Below, piece by piece: positions 1-18,749 of a DNA stretch of 64,000 nucleotides (positions are counted from its first letter, which is position 1; each line of letters begins with the position of its first letter). The position numbers and the translations under genes were made by a program. Location: the NCBI RefSeq assembly GCF_021917145.1, contig NC_061074.1, positions 12,443,772 to 12,507,771 on the forward strand. The letters are read 5' to 3'. The DNA comes from Hypomesus transpacificus. Taxonomy: Eukaryota > Chordata > Actinopteri > Osmeriformes > Osmeridae. The notes below the pieces were generated by a model, which ran no database searches, was not told where the DNA came from, and saw only the letters and a list, made by a program, of their open reading frames with translations.

Positions 1-118
1 TTTGATGAAGTGTTCCATCTCTCTGTTTATCCTTCCCTCTCCGTCCTCTTCTCTCTCTCCCCCTCCCTCCCTCTCTCTCTGTCTATCTATCTATCTAATC
101 TACACACTAGTCCTTAGG

Positions 119-119
<1 letters not shown>

Positions 120-180
<61 letters not shown>

Positions 181-188
181 GTGTGTGT
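120..188. repeat. (GT)n microsatellite
   Basis: An almost pure GT dinucleotide run of about 34 units with a single C interruption near 176. It is preceded by CT-rich low-complexity sequence. Confidence 0.97.
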
Positions 189-449
189 ACATCCTCACTT
201 TAAAAGGACTGAGAGGATTCTGTCTCTGCATGATCAGAATCAGGCTGTCCGTTCCACAAGCGACCCCTCCTAACTGTACATAAAGGATCACTTCCCTGCC
301 ACTCGGATAGGGGGGGATTGGCTTCCTGTTTTCTAAACACCTGGTGGTGTGTCATTTCCTGCTGTTCCATGAGTGGTGGTTGTCACCAGACCTTCTCATA
401 TCAACTCTGCTGGCTTTGTTGTGTTTGTCAAGTCATGAGGAAAGTTAAT

Positions 450-564
<115 letters not shown>

Positions 565-1563
565 CTCATTCTCGCTTTTTTGCCCAGCTTCCCTGAGCCA
601 TATTACTGTAATGCTTATAATTAAGAATAACTCAACTTTGAGTTGGGGCTGTGACACAACGCATACACACACACACACCTACACACACAGCAGGCTCCAG
701 AGAAAGCACGACAGGGTCATCCATCCCATCATTAGCAGCCATTAGGAAGGGAGAGATCTCAGTCACTTAACAATAACACCTAGAACCGCCGCTCATCGTT
801 CACTGCTCCTCTCATTGTCCCCCCCTTCACTGCCTCCCTCTCCCCGTCTCTATTTCTGTCTCTGTCTGTCTCTCTCTCTTTCGGTCACCCTCTCATTTCT
901 GTCTCTCTGCCTCGCTCTCTTTCTCTACCTCGCTCTGTCTCTCTCGCTCTGTCTCTCTGCCGCCCTCTTTCTCCCCAACATCACAGTCAGTTTCACCAAT
1001 GATTGCCCTGTTGATCACATCACTGGAGTGTGTTTGTGTGTGTCTCCGAGTCGGTGTGTTGGTGTGAGTCTGTGTGTGTGTGTGTGTGTGTATCTGGTGA
1101 TTTGCTACTCTCTACAGCCGTGGGAATGTCCAGATCAATCCACAGTGATGTGCTCTGGCTCCAGCCCGCCTGCCCGCTATGCAAACCTCCCTACTTAAGC
1201 CCTCCACAAATCCTGCTGATGGAGCCGGCTATCGGGCTGACGAGCCGAGCCCAGAGCTAATGATGAGAGTGATTAGAGGAGCAAGAGAAGAGCCTGGTGT
1301 ACACAGCTTGGCCTCGCACAGTCACATCTGTCTGCTGGAGGCAGACAGGACACGCATCACATGTGTCCAAGGACCTGTTTAGACAAGTTGAACGTTTGAG
1401 CTTAGTTTGTGCATGATTTAAACGTTTCTTTCGGTGTGGTGAAAGACGTGTGTTCCTGGAGAGGGACGCTTTGTCACTAGGGTGGCAAACGGCTGCATTG
1501 ACCCAACACCGATTTCCGTTGCAGTAAAACCGGTTAAACCATGTCACCTGTGTTTGTGGTGTG

Positions 1564-1663
1564 NNNNNNNNNNNNNNNNNNNNNNNNNNNNNNNNNNNNN
1601 NNNNNNNNNNNNNNNNNNNNNNNNNNNNNNNNNNNNNNNNNNNNNNNNNNNNNNNNNNNNNNN
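1564..1663. other. Assembly gap (100 N)
   Basis: Exactly 100 N bases, the conventional size for a gap of unknown length. Spacing across it should not be trusted. Confidence 0.99.
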
Positions 1664-2454
1664 AATTGATAGTGTCAGGAAAAAATGCTGTGTGTGTGCC
1701 CAGGAAGAGGCTCATTCTTTCAGTGTTCAGGACGTTCTCCAAGGCGGGGGTATTGAATTCCACTCCCCCCCTCCTCCTCCTTCCCCTCACTGGTCCTGAA
1801 CAGTCAGCCAGGCACACCACACCCCTTCATCTTAAAACAAGATGTGTTCAACACAGCACCGTCGAGTGCCCTTGCTTCAGTATGAACATGTGAAAAATGA
1901 AGCAGGAAATAAATGGAGTGTTTCAGTAAAACTGTCCAGGGCTCCCGACTTGCTCCCCTGCCCCCCCCCCCCCCCCACAGCCCCCCCTAGGGCAATAAAG
2001 AGGCATTGCTCCAGCTAGATTGTTTTAATCTTTATTCCCCCTCCCCCCCTTTTTCCACAGTAATCAAATTTACAGTATGAAAAAAAGGTACACATTGAAC
2101 TTTTGATCCCCTCTTCCATTTCTTGGATGGTGCTCTCTTCTCCAACCCCTCGTCTTCACCCTTCTTTCCCAGGAACATATTGGCATGCCCTCGCCGCAGC
2201 GGGCCCCACCTGAGCCCCGGGATGAATCATGTAGCTGCAAGCATTGCGAGAGCCGCAGTTTTATGATAAATATTACAATTCATAAATCATTTCATTTCTC
2301 CGCAAGACAAACAAATCTAACAAAGCATGAGATGAGGAGGGATGTTAAATTGTTGGCTGTTTGGAGATACAGGGAGAGAGAACGGGAGACTGATCGTGCT
2401 CTCTGCGTGTGAGGCTCAACTGGTGGAGAAAGGAGGGTTTGGGGTCGAAGCAGG

Positions 2455-2882
2455 GGAGCACCAGGGAAGCAGGGGGGCACCAGGGAAGCACCAGGGAAGC
2501 AGGGGGGCACCAGGGAAGCAGGGGGGCACCAGGGAAGCAGGGGGCACCAGGGAAGCACCAGGGGGGCACCAGGGAAGCAGGGGGGCACCAGGGAAGCAGG
2601 GGGGCACCAGGGAAGCAGGGGGGCACCAGGGAAGCAGGGGGCACCAGGGAAGCACCAGGGGGGCACCAGGGGGACTCCAGGGAGTCACCAGGGGGGCACC
2701 AGGGAAGCACCAGGGGGGCACCAGGGAGGCAGGGGGCACCAGGGGGCACCAGGGAAGCACCAGGGAAGCACCAGGGGGGCACCAGGGAAGCAGGGGGCAC
2801 CAGGGAAGCACCAGGGGGGCACCAGGGGGACTCCAGGGAGTCACCAGGGGGGCACCAGGGAAGCACCAGGGAAGCACCAGGG
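2455..2882. repeat. G-rich minisatellite built on GGGGCACCAGGGAAGCA-type units
   Basis: About 430 bp of imperfect tandem units. Short modules CACCAGGGAAGCA, GGGGGGCACCAGG and CTCCAGGGAGTCA are reshuffled. A larger block (GGGGGACTCCAGGGAGTCAC plus flanks) occurs twice, near 2668 and 2825, showing higher-order duplication. Because units are mostly multiples of three, frames stay open on both strands (Gly-Ala-Pro-Gly-Lys-Gln-type and Leu-Pro-Trp-Cys-type polypeptides). I read these as repeat artefacts, not genes. The array is strongly G/C strand-asymmetric. Confidence 0.95.
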
Positions 2883-3300
2883 AATGGGAGGGGGTGGTGA
2901 TGTTCTCTGATCAGGGACTGGTTTCAGATCTACCAACAGCATTGACATGCACTAATTGGACTAGAACACAACTGCAAATCTATAATAGATGATAATAAAT
3001 TATAGATATGACTTGTCACTCTAGAAAACTGTATGTATACAATGATAAAATATGGATTGACTGTCGTAGCAGTCAGTTGAGCATAATGACTTAGATTCTG
3101 TCAACACCGTAAAAGCTTTGATCAGGTCAGTAAGAAGTTTTCAAGACAACAGTTCTGTTAATATCACAGCCACACTCCTTCACCAATTCTTATACATGGC
3201 TGCCATCTAGTGGCCTGAAATTGAACAATTGCCCTTTTACTGATGAGGTAAAAAATCTTCAGAAAAAATACTTCAAATGCAGCCATTTTGATCAAACTGG

Positions 3301-3306
3301 TTTATT
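3301..3306 (-). terminator. Polyadenylation signal of tsr1
   Basis: TTTATT on the plus strand reads AATAAA on the minus strand, about 113 nt past the tsr1 stop codon. This gives a short 3' UTR. Confidence 0.7.
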
Positions 3307-3418
3307 TGATATAAACGACAATCCCGTTCCTAGACAAAAAATGTACTTTTTCAACGTCCATGCAAGTCCATTTATGTTCATTGAGTCCAAGTGTCTCAGT
3401 AACTTGGATGGCTGTGTT

Positions 3419-5247
3419 CTACTCCATGTCCAAATCCTCAAACTCCTCCAACCCCTCTCTCTTGACCCAGGGCAGGGACAGGGGCACGTAGGGGTCAAAC
3501 GTCCAGCGGGGGTACACTCTCTTGTACAAGTTCATCATCACAGTATCCTGGGAGCGCATCTGGTTGTCAAACACACACTTCATGTGTCCGTGAGTTCCTA
3601 GAGAGAGTAACACACACACACGCGCAGGTAAAGGGCTGGGTGAGTGGCCAGTTCGAGGGGGGGAAAACACTGAATCCAAAACAAAAATAAGAGAGAGAAA
3701 CTGAGATAGTGAGTAGGGGTCCTGACCTAGAGCCTCCTTAATGTGTCCTCTCCTGCCCCATTTGGTTCTCAGCTCCACAGGTTTAAACCACAGGATGTCC
3801 TCTGGAAAACAACAGAGAAGAACACGGCCGCCACAGGGGCGGGTCTAGATAACTGGGCCCGCCCACAATGAAACCCCAGCAGTGAGTCCCTGTGTGTGTG
3901 GGGGGGGGGGCTCCGTAGCTCCGCCCTCTCTCACCTCTGTTGAAGAACATGTACCGGACGACGGCGGAGCGCTTGTTGATCTTGAAGGGGTGTCCGCTCA
4001 GAACGATCCTCTTCAGCATCACGCGCTGGGGGTCGCAGCTCAGCAGGGTGCCCGTGGCGACCAGGTCCTGTACACCTACAGGGAGAGAGAGAGGTGGGCG
4101 AGTCAGGCTCAGACACACACACTCACTCACTCTACTGCGATGGTCATGTGGAAGGGGGTGAACACATGACACCATTCATGAACAGGTTACAGGCCAAAGG
4201 TATTGGAGTATGAAGGGGTAAGGCAGTCAGCCCAGAGGCCTTACCGTCCTCCCTCTGTTTGAAGAGCAGTACCCCAGCCGTGGGGAAGGTGATGGGGGCG
4301 TACACGGACACCACGGTGGGGGGTGTCGGGACGCATGAAGCGCTCCATCTTATGCTTGTCAGCTGAAGGGAGAGAGAGAGAGAGAGGCCGTCTTAAAACA
4401 GTCTGAAGAGTTACTTAACATGACTGTCTCGGACTGAAATGTTCCCGTGCCGTCTCTTGCGACGCCCGTCTGTTGTACCCGAGGTGTGCTGGGAGAAGAC
4501 AGGGGAGGCCCTGAACCTCCTGAAGCCGCAGTGGAACACCAGCTCCTCTTTCGACTTGATGGGCTCCGTGTTGCTGGGGTGTCTCCTCACCAGCAGGTGC
4601 ATGACCGACATCTGGGGTCAAAGTGAGAGCACACGATGAGAGACCCATGTCAGATAACGCGTCCATAGCAGAACCGGCCCTGGACCTGTTGGAAGCAGCT
4701 AAACGCCCTCCCCGTGCTTGGCAGGGGATGAGGGTGGATGCGGGAGGCCGTCTCCTTCCTACCTTCTGTTCGTGAGGCAGCAGGGAGACCACCACCAGGG
4801 GGTGGCCGGTCTGGACGCTCTCCATCACCGAGGGGGGGACGTCCAGGATGTGGAGGGTGACGTACCAGCCCACCTGCAGACGGAGGGAGGGGTGTGAATG
4901 AGGACAGGCGGGGGGGGGAGATCAGGTGGGAGGCGTGTGTGTATTGGATATGGATGTCTCTCTCACACACACACACACACACTTGTTCACACACACACAC
5001 ACACACTCGTACCACGGCTCCCTCCTCGTCCTGCGCGGCCTCGGCCAGGACGCGGCGGCGGGTGCGCTCAAAGCTCTGGAACTGGAAGATGCGGGAGTAG
5101 TCCAGCGGCAGGTTCTCCAGGGGGTCCCAGGGAGAGGAGCGGAAGCTCTTCAGCCCCCTGTAGCGCTGGAACCTGGGGGGAGGAGGTGGACGAGAGAGGG
5201 GGGAGGAGGTGGACGAGAGAGGGGTGAGGGAGGGGAACAAGGCCTAT

Positions 5248-5279
<32 letters not shown>

Positions 5280-8200
5280 GGGTGCCAGGAACGGCCGGTC
5301 TTTACCTGGTCTTAGCTGTTCTGTCGAGGGGCGTGTCCACCTCATCTGGGAACATCACATTGGCCCGAGCTTCGCGGTAGCGTTTCAGCCCCTCCCCTTC
5401 TTCGGCCTCATCCATTTGCTCGTCGTAGCGGTCGGTGCCCGCGCGCTCCGTGGAGGTCAGCTCCTCCTCTTCCTCCTCCTCGTCTGACGGACAGTCTGAT
5501 TCGGCGGCCTAGAGCACAGGAAATAGACAGGCCTGGTTCTATGTAGTGCAGTTGTGCAATGCCTTACACACAGGGAACAACAATATATCAAGGGAACTCT
5601 AGATAAACCTGTGTGCATACACCTTCAATGTCTGTAGCTGGGTCGACCTGATTTCCAGTCATTGGCAGTGGGTTTCTTAAGGGACGTTTATCATCAAAGA
5701 AGCAGCCCTCTGGGGTTCTCAAAGGACTGGCACAAACGTCCAGGAGACACGAGGGGGGATCCACACAGCACAGACTCAACTTCCAACCCCTTGAACAGTT
5801 CAAGCTGTAATAATAATCCTCCTCGTCCACTGTGCCATTTCCCCTATTGTTAACATCTCAGAGAGGGTCCTGTGGGCCGGAGGCGGACTTCAAACCACAT
5901 GCTAATTAGGATTCAAAGAAAACAGATGGAGCTGAAGCCTTTCCACGTAAAGCCGTCCCCCGTCCCCCCCCTCAACCCTCTTTCAAGCATGGCTGTTATA
6001 AATAAATGCCCGCCCCTTCCCCTCGTCCAGACAGGAAGCGTCGTCCGTAGAACAGGAAGACAGGAGACTCCTCTCGGGACCCCAGCTCCAAACACTATTG
6101 TTGGACTGACTAGCCTGGCACTGTGGGCCAGAGGCAGACACTGAGAAAACAAACAGCACCTTTCCATCTGACCGGAACACTAACCGCTGGGTCACGTATG
6201 CACTCCTCTGCCCCCACACCCTCTCCGCCCAGGTGGGTGTCAGCCCACCATTATGTGCTTCCACCGTCTCCGTGGCAACAAGGAGAGGGGGTAAACAAAC
6301 CCACGCTGACCTTTCAAAACACCAGGTGCCCCAAGGCTGAATTCCAGCTGATCCTGTGGCTAGATATGCGTGTCTGAATGGGAGTTCACCTGGGAGTCAA
6401 TATCCTCTTCGTCCTCGCCATCCATTGTGTCATCGATCATTTTGTCGTCATCCTCATCATCATCATCGTCCTCATCGTCACAGCTTTCTTCGTCGCCCTC
6501 GCCATCGTCTTCGTCCACAATCCAGGTTGCCTGGTAATCGGACGTACCCTTCGGAACCTTCATCACCCGCCTGGTTTTCCTGGTCTCTGTCAAGAGGCAA
6601 GTGGACACGTTTGGGTTGACCTTCCCAGCCAGCGCAGCTATCACATCCACCTCTCGGGGGGAACCCCCCCCTTTACCTTCAGCCTCCAGCAGCTCAGAGT
6701 CTGTGGGCCACGTCTGCTCTCCGTCCATGGGGTCCACCTCGGCCTCGGCCTGCAGAGCCTCCCTGCGGGACGGGTCTGCCTTCATCAGCACGCGCACCGA
6801 CTCCGCGTCATCGCCGCCTCCGTCCTACAGAACACACACACACGGCACGCAAAGCTTCAGGTGGGATCGACTGGACACGATTTCTATCCATTTCATTCAC
6901 AAGACTGTTACCGACTTACATTTTTGGAGAGAGAGAGAGACTTTAAGGAGAGCCCGGATTCACCCACCTGCACGTCCATGTCGCCTCCCTTTCCAGGCTT
7001 GGCTGGTCGGGGTGCGGTGGGGTTGAGGCTGAGGGGGTCTACGGGGGCGTCCACCTGGCTGAGCTGGAAGTCCCCGTGGCCAGAGATGTGCACCAGCCTG
7101 TCCACCTGCAGAGCACAGCCTCTGACGTAGCCAGAGACGCGCAGGGTCCCCAGACCGGTGGGCGCGCCTCCCGTCTCCTGGGCAGTGTGGGGGGTGTAGC
7201 TGACCTGCTGTGCCAGGAGGTGGGGGCGACGGGAGCGGAAGCCCAGCTTCCTCTGTTTCTGAGAGCCCAGGTGTCGGAGCAACAGAGTGGTATCCTGCTC
7301 AGAGTCCAGGGGGAAGAGGCGGGCGTCTGGGAAGCGGTTCTCTGCTATCTTTGCCAGATTACGTCTCGACTCCACGCGCTTCTTCACAGCCAGGTCCGAC
7401 ACACCTTGGCAGACCAAAGCTGGGGACCAAATGGAAAAGTGTGGAAGTTGATGATAGGAATCTTCATAAAATATCAACCAAATATAGATTTGATGACCTG
7501 AAGCTTTACACAACAAACTGGTTGTTTGATGGTTGGTCTGACTGACCGAGCACATTGTTTATGTTTGTGTGCATTTACTTGTACAATGTCTCACCGTGAC
7601 TTGGCAGGCCCTGTGCAAACAGACAGGAGAGACAGTAGTCACCATAGCTGTCCCAACCGTCCTGGGAATCCAGCACAAACACCAGGCTGTCAGACACCTT
7701 TGCTACATCTAGCAAAGAGTGCATGTCCTCTGAAGGGAAGGAGAGAGCACACACAGGCAAAACAAGCTTTAAACCCATCGCTTAAATAGAAGTCACCATT
7801 TTTTTAACAACAGTCACATTCCCGTGAGTTAACTACCTGGGTTTGGACGCAGGAAGATGAACCTCTGTTTGAAGCGAGGCAGGACCATGCTAAAGCTGTC
7901 GTTAACTCCACTGACACTCTGTTCCTGACGCACAACACCTCCAGACCCCTCCCCACGTAGCATTTTAGTGACAGCCTCCGCATCAACCGCAGCATGGAGG
8001 GCCACCACAGACACCAAGTGGGGGGGGCCGTCACGACTGCCCAGGCGACGCTTCTCTGTCAGGACCTGAACAGAGACGCATGAACTCTTCCACGTTAACA
8101 GATGCAATCGCCTTTAACTGACGTCACCACATGTATTCTTTCTGTTGGATTTACCTGATCCTTCTTATTCCTGCGCAGCTGGTTGGCTTTGTGTCTTCTG

Positions 8201-8736
8201 TCCATCTTCCTTTGCTCTTTCCTTTGTTTTTTGGTTAGAACGGTTACACCCACTCGTCCTGTTTGGAGAGACAACCTTCTAAAATGCATGTCCATCTCAA
8301 GCCCTTATAGTCTACATGACTGACACTAGTCTAGTGCAACTCCACAATACCATGGAGGTACAGCTAGCCATACAGGAGATAGCGTTTGATCACGCATTCG
8401 ATATCAATCTAGCAATGTCCGTTTTACCTGACATCTGGTCATTTATAAAAGGGAATCTATATCTTGTTTTTTTTCGTAGTCTTAAAAAAACATAACTTTT
8501 CCATATCACAACACTGTACATTACATGCACACGTGTTCGGATTGCACTATGCAAGCTACCGTTTACACCAAGATATCTCTAGTAGTTACTCTCTTCTCCA
8601 GATAGGGACGTGGCTTACCTTTGTTCTCCCTCTCGATTTCACCCTTAGTCCGATGCTTGCCATGTTTATGAATCTTGTTTTTCTGTTTGAACACTCCAGC
8701 TCTATGACCCTGTTGCTGTTCCTCACCAGCAGCCAT
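3419..8736 (-). CDS. tsr1: TSR1, pre-rRNA-processing / 40S ribosome maturation factor
   Basis: Fifteen coding exons on the minus strand: 8736-8619, 8258-8155, 8065-7837, 7729-7595, 7419-6968, 6824-6677, 6586-6390, 5508-5306, 5172-5013, 4873-4763, 4611-4479, 4362-4245, 4075-3935, 3801-3727, 3597-3419; all introns GT-AG. The spliced length is 2503 nt, one over a multiple of three; removing one base gives 833 residues (human TSR1 804). Family-defining stretches seen: [65 protein letters not shown] and [14 protein letters not shown], with an acidic Asp/Glu tract before 6390. Known for the family: a late pre-40S factor shaped like a translational GTPase (Bms1/Tsr1 group) but lacking GTPase activity. 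The start at 8736 is chosen for its AAA-ATG-G context and human-like Met-Ala-Ala; in-frame ATGs also lie at 8745 and 8838. The 4245-4362 exon carries an apparent frameshift (see findings). Confidence 0.96.
5248..5278. repeat. Poly-G tract (31 nt) in a tsr1 intron
   Basis: A pure G run on the plus strand, inside the intron between exons 5306-5508 and 5013-5172. On the transcribed strand it is poly-C, 77 nt upstream of the 5172 acceptor. Its length is unreliable in an assembly. Confidence 0.95.
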
Positions 8737-9400
8737 TTTCGCCATGCGAGTGTGGTAGGATGAACTCCTTCCGCATTTCGCAACTTCTTCTTGCAGTTGG
8801 GATGTGGTAGATGGCCAAAGACTAGTTGCTTGTGACATCTACTGTTCATTCCGGAGAATTGCAACATCTAAATTCATTTCCCTGATTTTGACAGACAAAC
8901 TGATAAATCAGTAGATCGCTGCATGAGCAAATGTACATTAACAATGTGTATAAAATCATTAAAATCGATCCCAACTTATTCAAAATGTTTTGCTCTGGAA
9001 ATGAAGTCAAGTACTGTCTTCGGAATGGTATGGTATCGTCAACCACTCTTGTTTCAACTTTGGACATACCTATTTATATGAAATCTCTGTTTATATGCTG
9101 TCTTGTCTGAAACGTAGCCTACACTGTCTCCGCCCCTGGAAGTTAGGGATCTTGGCCGCCTTGCTCTGCTCCATGCTTTTAGGTCAGAGGGAGTTTACAG
9201 TGATAGGGCGGAACTAACGTTTCAGGAACTGAGACTAGAGGAAAATTAAGCTTCAATTTAATTACTGCAGAGTTTAGTCGTGTTGGTCGACCACTCCAAT
9301 CTCCCAACGACATCAAGGGTGCGGTCGCAGTTTGTTTGGGGGTGTTTACAGGGTGTTCCCTGAACTTCCTTCATATTTTCCCTGCTGTATTTGTCACGGA
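8737..9400. promoter_or_regulatory. Shared upstream region of divergent tsr1 and taok1
   Basis: The tsr1 start (minus) and the inferred first taok1 exon (plus) are separated by roughly 0.7 kb. The tsr1 start sits in AAAATGGC, a YY1-type core often seen overlapping start codons of ribosome and ribosome-biogenesis genes. A related CAGCCATCTTTG lies near 9427. No TATA box was recognised. Transcription start sites are inferred, not seen. Confidence 0.45.
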
Positions 9401-9664
9401 GGGAGGCGGTAGAACCGAACGCACGGCAGCCATCTTTGGAACCTGCCTGGCTTCGAGATCTTGGGCCCCTGTTAGTTCAAGGGTGGAGACTTTAGACAGC
9501 AATATTGTTCAAAAATAGAGCAAGGAATTTGTTGACAACTTCGAAAACCCTCAGCGATCGGTCCAAGAGCGGTATTACACGGGACAAAATACAGATCCGG
9601 CACTCCTGTTCCAAATCGGCTGAACCACACGACACACTACGCGTAAACCTGGCCTGTCGGAAGG
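9400..9664 (+). other. Probable taok1 5' UTR exon 1
   Basis: A GC-balanced, CpG-containing block ends in a good 5' splice site (GGAAGG|GTGAGC at 9664/9665). No long reading frame crosses it. It lies upstream of the taok1 start with no other plus-strand gene between. The left border is a guess, and the assignment rests on position plus one splice donor. Confidence 0.4.
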
Positions 9665-12336
9665 GTGAGCAATGAGCAAGTTAGCTAGCAATGTTAGCTA
9701 TCCCAATGTCCATGTTAGCTATTAGCTAACAAGTATTTATACGATAGTAGTGGCTAGGTATCTTGACATTTTGACTATTCGGTGTTTGGTGATGTAATTC
9801 ATACCTTGCTAGCTGCTAGCATAGCGAATACTTGCGAAAGTTTGCGAGTTAAAGAATTGTCATACCACATTTGTATGTACTGTAATTCGCAGAAAATGGC
9901 TAGTGCTAATAGTAGTGGGTTAGGCTAGGCGAGTACTGCCTGGGCGAGCTTGCTAAAGTACAGCAAATTTTGTCTGCGAAGTAAGTACAAGAGAATGTAG
10001 TGCTGTGTGTGTATAGTCGGTTTCGTAATCTATCAATGCAAATCTTTTAACTAAACTTGTCGTGGTCGTAGACACGGTTGCTTATTAGTTAGTTCTGCTA
10101 ACTATCATACCTGGTTAGCCAACCAGATGTCACCCAGTTGTTAATGTGAACACGTAGCTAGCAAGTGCTAGTAGGGGCTAGCTTTAGTAGTCTAGCTTGG
10201 ATCCTTGTGGATGATAAAAACCGATTGTACATAAGGGGATGCAAAGCTTTGTCTTAGACTTGTGTAAACAAGTGTTGCAAACACGGTCTTGTTAACACTT
10301 TGTTTTCCAAGACGGCAGTAGTTGGCTATATCCATCAAATTCACTCAATAAGCCCATGCCATGTTACATTAAAAAAAATCATTGACATTAGATCGCTAGC
10401 TATTTCGATATTATGCAACTGTTGTCATTACTCAAGACCAGCATTTGGATGCCTGGACATACAATGATTCATAACTTTTGGGAGGGTCTTGTGTCCAGTT
10501 AGACACAAGACTGTGTTACAGTTTTTCGCTATTTGGGTGAAACAAACCAGACATTTTACATTGATATTAGTTGCTAAAAATGTGCTGGAACCCTGCCACT
10601 TACAGAAGCCTCCTAAAATGATTCATAGGGCTTTAATGTTGGTAACAAAAAGCACTGTTCAGCGCAACGCATCTCATAATGCTTATTACATGCCTGTATT
10701 TGACTACACAGTCATGACAACTGATTCATGAAGACTTACATTACAGGGTGGGGAAATAATCTGGTTTGTTTAAACTAGAAGTAAGCTATAGGGCTAAGAT
10801 TGTAAGTTGCGTGCTACGCACAGACTTATTTAGTCTCCAAAGAAGACTGATGGAGCCAGTAATTGCTGATCAGGCCCCATTCCCACCCCCTATAGCTGAG
10901 CGAACAGGAAATGCAGTGCAGTGAGAGCATGCAGAGGGAATTCCAGACCTCCAGCTTTGTTGTCCAGTCCGACCGCATTCTTGCTGTCTGTAGCCTGTGT
11001 GTGTGCCTGTGTGTCAGGTGGCATGCAGGGGTGTTTAATCTAAAGGTGTTAGTCATCAGGGCTGCTGTCACCCTCACGTGTCATCAGCAGGCTGAAGACG
11101 AGCCTCATTCACCAGCAATGTCGTACATAACAATGGCAATAAAGAGCCACAGTCCCACACATGTTAATGAGACTTCATTTCAGGGCTAAAGCTGCATCTG
11201 TGTGGGCTGGGGGCTATGGGGGGGGGGGGGGGGGGGGGGGGTCATCCAGTTGTTGTTGTTGTGGGACAAAAGATGTCTACTACAGGGACTGAGGGCTGTT
11301 CCTCCCAGGCCTACAGAGGAGCAGTCTTGTGACTCTGGCATCAGCTCTAGTCATCTGAGCAGCGCCGGGGAAACTTCCCCCAGTGGTCTGGCTGGGTCTT
11401 GCCTATCCACTCCAACAATTAACCCAGGAACCAAAACCGAACCGCAGAGTCAAACTTTTGGTCGTCAGTGAGGTGTACGCTCGATTTAGTGTTGTTGTCA
11501 ATTAGCTGCGTGTGTTTTTGGTGAGGTTAGGAAGGTCTCATTTTGGTTGATTTGTACTGACTGAAGCATCATTCAAAAGCATCAGGGTTGGCCTATATGC
11601 TTATTTTTGTATGAGTGGGGTGGCTGTAAGTGTCAAGGTAATTAATGACTTGAATCAGGTCATGATTAAACCGTGTCTTGTCTCGTGATTCCTTTTCACG
11701 AGTCAAAGTAGTTTGGTTGGATTGATGGAATGCTCTTGTACATGCCATGCCTACAGAGCTCATACCTCGTCCTCCTTAGTCACACTGTTGTAATGTTGGT
11801 TTCTTTGTGTGAGGTTATCAACAGCAAGGCTATTTTCTTTTGTCTTCCCCAGTACTTGTGTCTGTCACCGTGCCAGTGATGGAGCAGGAGGGTGTTGGGG
11901 AGGGGAGGTTGTCAGGACACAGCCCGCTTGGCTTTCTTACTGTAGTTGCTGTTGTTGCTATGGAAACAGGCGACTGATCTCTCCCTGCCTTTACCAGAAA
12001 AGGACCCAGAGCTTTAACTGGCCAGTCTCCAGAGCGGGTTTGACATCACTGGCCAGTGAGCGCAGCTCTGCCCTCCCCGTCTCCTGTTATGATGGTACTG
12101 AGGGACACTCGGAAGGCTGGGGTCCCAGAGCAGGACCTGCCATTTCAACAAGCCCCTCTCGTTTTACGGCATCCAGTCTCGCAACACCTCACAACACCGT
12201 GTAAAATACCGTGCCTGCCTCGCCCGGAGCAGTGCCTGCCTCGCCCGGAGCAGTGCCGGCCTCGGGCCCATGTTTCCCGAGTAACCGTGATGGGCCCGCT
12301 GACCCCCCCTCTCCCCCCCCCCCCCCCCCCCCACAG
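9665..12336 (+). other. Inferred first intron of taok1
   Basis: About 2.7 kb without a supportable coding exon. Its first 600 bases are dense in TTAGCTAGC-type words. It contains a 24-nt G run at 11218-11241 and ends in a 20-nt C run (12313-12332) followed by ACAG, an extreme polypyrimidine tract at the acceptor 12336/12337. Confidence 0.45.
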
Positions 12337-12464
12337 GTACTGACACGCATGAGGCGGCTGTCCTGCAGATGAGCCATCGGCGGGGGCTGTTGCCTCGCTG
12401 TCGCAGATCCAGATAGTCCCTGGCAGCGGCGACACTGCCCCCTCCCCCCCTCCCGGTCCTCAGC

Positions 12465-18749
<6,285 letters not shown>

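Noticed and set aside
1257..1893. Open frames spanning the N gap
   Set aside because: They cross 100 unknown bases and have no recognisable protein content.
2342..2992. Long open frames of 150-216 codons on both strands
   Set aside because: They are translations of the GGGGCACCAGGGAAGCA minisatellite, with no family signature or splice context.
4650..5487. Plus-strand open frames over tsr1 exons
   Set aside because: Antisense shadows of tsr1 coding exons and the poly-G tract. The minus frame carries the conserved protein.
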